Below, one piece after another: positions 25,932 to 29,258 of a DNA stretch of 29,258 bases. The notes beneath the pieces were generated by a model. It ran no database searches. It saw only the letters and a list, made by a program, of their open reading frames with translations, and was not told the DNA's origin. The DNA is from Bacteroidetes/Chlorobi group bacterium ChocPot_Mid (GTDB taxonomy: Bacteria; Bacteroidota; Ignavibacteria; Kapaibacteriales; UBA2268), in NCBI GenBank assembly GCA_003731675.1, contig RCNQ01000006.1, positions 1-29,258 on the forward strand, in the 5' to 3' direction. The translations under genes and the position numbers were made by a program. Each line of letters starts with the position of its first letter. The first letter of the stretch is position 1.

Positions 25932-27650
25932 TTATCCTATTTTTTCATCAATCCATTCTTCTGTGTTGATTTCGTAAAGGATTTGTTTATCTCCAACGGT
26001 CATGTAATCTTTTAATTTTTGAAATTTGTTTTTGAATAGCTGGTTTGTTTCTTCAAGATATTTATCAATTATTTCTTTGGCTTTTTCTGTTTCATTTTTT
26101 TGTTGGTAGCTTATTGCTAATGTATATGCCGCATATGCTGGGAAGTTATATTTTCTTTTATAGATTGGTTCAAGCAATTTTATGGGTTGTTCATAGTTGT
26201 TTTTTATTAAACTTAGTAAAGCAAGTTTTTCGAGTATAAATATTTTGTTTTGATTTTGCATTTCTTTCGGAAAGTTTATTTCGTTTGCAAGATATAAATA
26301 TTTTTTTGCATCGGTTTCATATTCTGATTTCTTCGTTATTGCGAATAGGTGAAGATTAATTATTCCTTTTAGATATGATTTGTAAACAGCTATTGTAAAG
26401 TTATTACAGTTAACAAGTTCTTCTATTTCTGTTTCAATTTTCTTTTTGTTGTAATCTTCTTTGATACATTTATCTATGTATTTGTTTGCAAGGTGAAGTA
26501 GTGTTATTGTTTCTGTTTCTTTTTGTTGGTCAAGTATTTTTTCTTTATTTATGAAAATAAGTGAGTAAAGATTGATGTTGGTTTTAGCAAGTGTTAAAAA
26601 TTTTTGGGCAAGATTGTAAAGTGTTTTGATGTAAATTTTTTTGCTTTTGTTTTTTTGTTCTTCATTTGTTATGGATTCATAGATGTTTTCTATTTTTTGA
26701 AAAATTAAAATACTTTGTGATATTGAATTGGTCAGTGTGTTAAATTTTTCTTGGATTTGTTCTTCAGAAAAGTTATTGTAAAATATATGTGTTCCAAATA
26801 TATCTGATAGAATAATTGCTTTTCTGTAAAGGTCGGTTAATCTATTAGGATTATATTTAAGTGAAAGGTCAAGATATTTAATTGCGTTAGATGCATCTTC
26901 CAAAATATTCCCATCTCTTCTTGAACTTGGTATGGTTAGTTCATTTACTGATTGATAATATGTATAAGCAAGATTAGAATAATATGTTGCATTTGTTGGA
27001 TCTATTTCAACCGAGCGTTTTCTTAGTTTGATTGTAAGTTCTCTAAAGAATTTTTTTTCGTTTAAGAATTTTTTTCTTTCAGATTTATCGGGGAATTTTT
27101 TCTTAATATTTTCTGTGCATTCGGAAAGTTTAGCAGTAGCAAATGAAAATTTATTTAGTAGTTCGGCATCTTTCCAGATTGAGTGGTTTTCAATCGGTTG
27201 AAATTGAAGAAGTAGGTTATAAATTTCCTGCCAATTGTTTTGTTGTTCAAGTTGCGAGATTGTTGAGGTTAATTTTGTGTGGTTAAGTTTATCAAGGAAT
27301 TCAGCTTCGTTTATTGCTGAGCAGTAGGGAAGTTCAAAAACACTTTGAAGGTCAAGGTATTTTTTTAGTGCTTCTTTTATTTGGAAAGATTTGTATTCTA
27401 ATGTTTTTTCAATTTCATAATTTATTTTAAGAGAGTAATTATCAACTTGAATCGAAGTAATTTTTAACTGAAGAGCATTTTTATATTTTTGTTCTGATTT
27501 ACCAAAGTAGAGGAACGCTGTTTGAATTGAATCAAGAGATTTTAATTCTTTGGGTAAAAATGGTTTTATAAGATGATAGTATTTACTACCCCAATAAAAA
27601 TATCCTGTGTTACGAATTGGATCTTGTATTGTAGCTATAATGAAAATCAT
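25932..27650 (-). CDS. TPR-like protein in the cas operon, function unknown
   Basis: 572 residues, starting 9 bp after the cas2 stop codon, so cotranscribed with cas1-cas2 and lying between them and the leader. The N-terminus (MIFIIATIQDPIRNTGYFYW) starts with a beta-strand-like stretch and is not recognised. From about residue 100 it is almost all helical, with TPR-like units: LRKRSVEIDPTNATYYSNLA, AIKYLDLSLKYNPNRLTDLY, and near the C-terminus PAYAAYTLAISYQQKNETEK. TPRs are protein-binding scaffolds. I see no caspase/CHAT Cys-His pair, HEPN R-x4-H motif or nuclease signature. It is not obviously the TPR-CHAT (Csx29) of type III-E, which is longer and ends in a protease domain. It could be an adaptation partner, an effector subunit or a regulator. 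No membrane segments are evident. Confidence 0.6.
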   Translation of the reverse strand: MIFIIATIQDPIRNTGYFYWGSKYYHLIKPFLPKELKSLDSIQTAFLYFGKSEQKYKNALQLKITSIQVDNYSLKINYEIEKTLEYKSFQIKEALKKYLDLQSVFELPYCSAINEAEFLDKLNHTKLTSTISQLEQQNNWQEIYNLLLQFQPIENHSIWKDAELLNKFSFATAKLSECTENIKKKFPDKSERKKFLNEKKFFRELTIKLRKRSVEIDPTNATYYSNLAYTYYQSVNELTIPSSRRDGNILEDASNAIKYLDLSLKYNPNRLTDLYRKAIILSDIFGTHIFYNNFSEEQIQEKFNTLTNSISQSILIFQKIENIYESITNEEQKNKSKKIYIKTLYNLAQKFLTLAKTNINLYSLIFINKEKILDQQKETETITLLHLANKYIDKCIKEDYNKKKIETEIEELVNCNNFTIAVYKSYLKGIINLHLFAITKKSEYETDAKKYLYLANEINFPKEMQNQNKIFILEKLALLSLIKNNYEQPIKLLEPIYKRKYNFPAYAAYTLAISYQQKNETEKAKEIIDKYLEETNQLFKNKFQKLKDYMTVGDKQILYEINTEEWIDEKIG

Positions 27651-27659
27651 GATAAACCT

Positions 27660-27953
27660 TTAATAGAATTGTGTTATTTCGTTTTTTTCAATTCCAATTA
27701 TTTTTTTGCCAATGTGTTTTTGCTCTTCTGCATGATAGAAAATTATAGAGTCTTTTTCCTTATTGATTATTTCAAGCAATTCACTTTTTAATTCTTGAAA
27801 TTGTTTAGCAGTTAAGAAACCTTCGAAAGCTGAGTTTTGCACCCAGTTCAAATATTTTCTAAACGTTTTTAATGCTTTGTTTAAACGTTTAGGACTGGCA
27901 ATATCATAAACTGCAATGTAAAACACTTTACTAACTGGCTCTATATGGTTCAT
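27660..27953 (-). CDS. cas2: CRISPR-associated protein Cas2
   Basis: 97 residues with the Cas2 ferredoxin-fold pattern: VFYIAVYDIASPKRLNKALK (Asp17 at the end of the first strand), KYLNWVQNSAFEGFLTAKQF and IIFYHAEEQKHIGKKIIG. Cas2 forms the central dimer of the Cas1-Cas2 integrase that inserts new spacers at the leader-end repeat. The start overlaps the cas1 end by 23 bp, indicating translational coupling. Length and sequence are typical; no fusion is seen. The pattern resembles Cas2 from type I-B/III loci. Confidence 0.93.
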   Translation of the reverse strand: MNHIEPVSKVFYIAVYDIASPKRLNKALKTFRKYLNWVQNSAFEGFLTAKQFQELKSELLEIINKEKDSIIFYHAEEQKHIGKKIIGIEKNEITQFY

Positions 27954-29007
27954 AGGTTTTTATTTTACCATTTAAGAAATTAATTAAGTTATAACATTCC
28001 ATACGGATTAGTGAACGATAAGATATTTTTCTATTAAGTCTTTTATGATGAATAACAGTAGAAAGTCTGTATTCAATTTCCTGAACAAATTTTTTACGTG
28101 GTTCATCTTTTAAGTAATATCCTTCATTAGTTATTTGGAAATCTTTTTCATCAATCATTCCGAGATTAAGTACTCTAAAAATTACTTTATCAACAATAAT
28201 TGGTTTGAAGATTTCAGAAATATCATAAACTAAAGGTTGTTTATTATCACCAACTTCATGAATAAATCCAATGAATGGATTCAGTCTTGTACGATAAATT
28301 TCAGAAAGTATAATTCCATAAAGAATTGAATTACCAAATGAAATTAATGAGTTAACTATTCCTATCGGAGGTTGTTTTATTCTTTTGTAGAAATCAGTTT
28401 CTTTTTTGATTAATTCGGGCCAAGCTGAGTAATAAGTATTTCTGATTGAACCTTCAAAACCCAAAAGTTCTGAGATTGTTTCAGCAAAATGAACTTGTTC
28501 TAATAAAGAATTTATATTATTTATTGGTTCTTCAAGATCACTGCCAGAATAAAGATGTGTTTTTAGATTGAAAAGAATATTTTTAACCGCAGATTCAAGA
28601 ATTACCTTTGCAATGTATAACCTTTTATGGTATGTAAGATAAGCTTCATATTGAAGTATTTGGACTTCTCCAGAGTTATCATTGTTTGCTGGTAAAAAGC
28701 TTCCGACATAATTACCATAATAGTTAAAAATATGAACGGGAGTTTTGTAGTAACTCGCAATTTTGAAAAATTGTGTATTGAATCGAACTTCTCCAAATGT
28801 ATAAAATGCTTCAACGGTTTCAGCGGGAATATTTTTCGGTTTTGCATCAAGCTCAGTTTTATCAGCTGGAAGAATTACATTTTCATTTTCTGATTCGTAA
28901 ATATCAATACTATGCTGTGGTTCAGAATCAGGAATAGTATAAAGCGAGAAGGAATTATTCTTTCTGCTTAGTATTGAGTTTGAAAATATGTAAATGTTGT
29001 TTTTCAT
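27931..29007 (-). CDS. cas1: CRISPR-associated integrase Cas1
   Basis: 358 residues. Conserved metal ligands appear as Glu185 (LLGFEGSIRNTYYSAW), His250 (NPFIGFIHEVGDNKQPLVYD) and Asp262, with spacing close to E. coli Glu141/His208/Asp221. IFKPIIVDKVIF follows. Cas1 captures and joins prespacers to the repeat. There is no reverse transcriptase or Cas4 fusion. The sequence style fits type I-B/III Cas1 rather than I-E or II. Cas2 overlaps its 3' end, and a 68-aa ORF ends 14 bp upstream. Interference genes, if present, must lie beyond 29258 or elsewhere in the genome. Confidence 0.94.
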   Translation of the reverse strand: MKNNIYIFSNSILSRKNNSFSLYTIPDSEPQHSIDIYESENENVILPADKTELDAKPKNIPAETVEAFYTFGEVRFNTQFFKIASYYKTPVHIFNYYGNYVGSFLPANNDNSGEVQILQYEAYLTYHKRLYIAKVILESAVKNILFNLKTHLYSGSDLEEPINNINSLLEQVHFAETISELLGFEGSIRNTYYSAWPELIKKETDFYKRIKQPPIGIVNSLISFGNSILYGIILSEIYRTRLNPFIGFIHEVGDNKQPLVYDISEIFKPIIVDKVIFRVLNLGMIDEKDFQITNEGYYLKDEPRKKFVQEIEYRLSTVIHHKRLNRKISYRSLIRMECYNLINFLNGKIKTYEPYRAS

Positions 29008-29021
29008 AATTATTAGTAAAA

Positions 29022-29228
29022 TTATTTCTCTTTGATTTCAATTTTTTTCTCGAGCAAACTAAACTCAATGTTAAAGTCAAGTTTAAAAATTGTAACAGAA
29101 AAACCAATAGTTGATTGATTGTCTTCGTTTTTGAATTTTAAGGCAATAGTAATAAAAAAGAAAAACAAGAAATATCCTTTGCCTGCTAGTTTATCATCAA
29201 CATAATAATCAGCTGCTACAAAGTTCAT
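29022..29228 (-). CDS. Small hypothetical protein upstream of cas1
   Basis: 68 residues (starts MNFVAADYYVDDKLAGKGYF, ends LLEKKIEIKEK), with one hydrophobic stretch (YFLFFFFITIAL) and otherwise alternating strand-like sequence. AGAGG lies a few bases upstream of the ATG, and the stop is 14 bp before cas1, so it is probably part of the same operon. The family is not recognised; it could be a membrane peptide or a small operon protein. Just upstream, TTINK and a TAG at 29237-29239 may be the end of another operon gene cut by the window edge. Confidence 0.45.
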   Translation of the reverse strand: MNFVAADYYVDDKLAGKGYFLFFFFITIALKFKNEDNQSTIGFSVTIFKLDFNIEFSLLEKKIEIKEK

Positions 29229-29258
29229 GAATACCTCTATTTGTTAATGGTTGTCATT

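Noticed and set aside
25932..27650. Identification of the TPR protein as TPR-CHAT (Csx29) or a CARF/HEPN ancillary nuclease
   Set aside because: No caspase-like C-terminal domain, no R-x4-H HEPN motif and no clear CARF nucleotide-binding pattern could be seen by eye.
27931..29007. Reverse transcriptase fused to Cas1, suggested by mRNA-sense spacers
   Set aside because: Cas1 has a normal length and no YxDD motif; if spacers come from RNA, the reverse transcriptase would have to be encoded elsewhere.

Overview
The window looks like a chromosome segment from a low-GC member of the Bacteroidota/Ignavibacteria group. The support is: Ignavibacteria-style type IX secretion C-termini on two secreted proteins (NFPNPFNPTT ... 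LGQEVRTLVNG), a Bacteroidota-type promoter (TTG, then TATATTTG) before tRNA-Leu(UAA), weak ribosome binding sites, and many AT-rich intergenic spacers full of short palindromes. The lineage is an inference from these traits; I could not run a search.

Layout, left to right. Positions 1-355: N-terminal part of an integron-type tyrosine recombinase, cut by the window edge. 636-5337: a DNA polymerase cluster in which a second-copy DnaE is split into two half-genes on opposite strands. The C-terminal half (minus) diverges from dinB and the N-terminal half (plus), so both halves and dinB flank one 189-bp intergenic region. 5338-6657: a palindrome-rich spacer with a 202-bp tandem duplication. 6658-10501: two tandem paralogous RCC1-repeat secreted proteins, with a MITE-like element between them. 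10502-11659: more palindromes and a Y1 (HUH) transposase of the REP-associated (RAYT) kind. 11754-13550: a sodium:solute symporter. 13551-14609: a third palindrome block. 14610-14794: tRNA-Leu(UAA) and tRNA-Val(GAC). 14910-16154: a PcfJ-like protein. 16386-16751: a decayed gene.

16969-25702 is a very large CRISPR array: I count 128 recognisable 30-nt repeats by hand, plus at least one degenerate repeat at the left end. It is followed by an AT-rich leader and a minus-strand operon: a 68-aa unknown ORF, cas1, cas2 and a 572-aa TPR-like protein of unknown function. No effector or Cas6 gene lies in the window; the operon may continue beyond its right edge. The leader side and the ATTGAGAC repeat end both indicate transcription of the array on the minus strand.

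Three things stand out. (1) More than thirty spacers can be translated into recurring peptide families, and in every one the coding sense is the plus strand, so crRNAs made from the minus strand would be antisense to viral mRNA. This is what a type III-like RNA-sensing system needs. Some spacers tile a single conserved viral peptide. (2) Fourteen repeats carry an 17-19 nt palindrome inserted in the centre of the repeat, in two sequence classes, and the ancient terminal repeat appears to carry one as well. Similar palindromes sit in intergenic DNA and inside reading frames here. (3) The cas1-cas2-TPR operon has an unrecognised TPR partner next to the leader.
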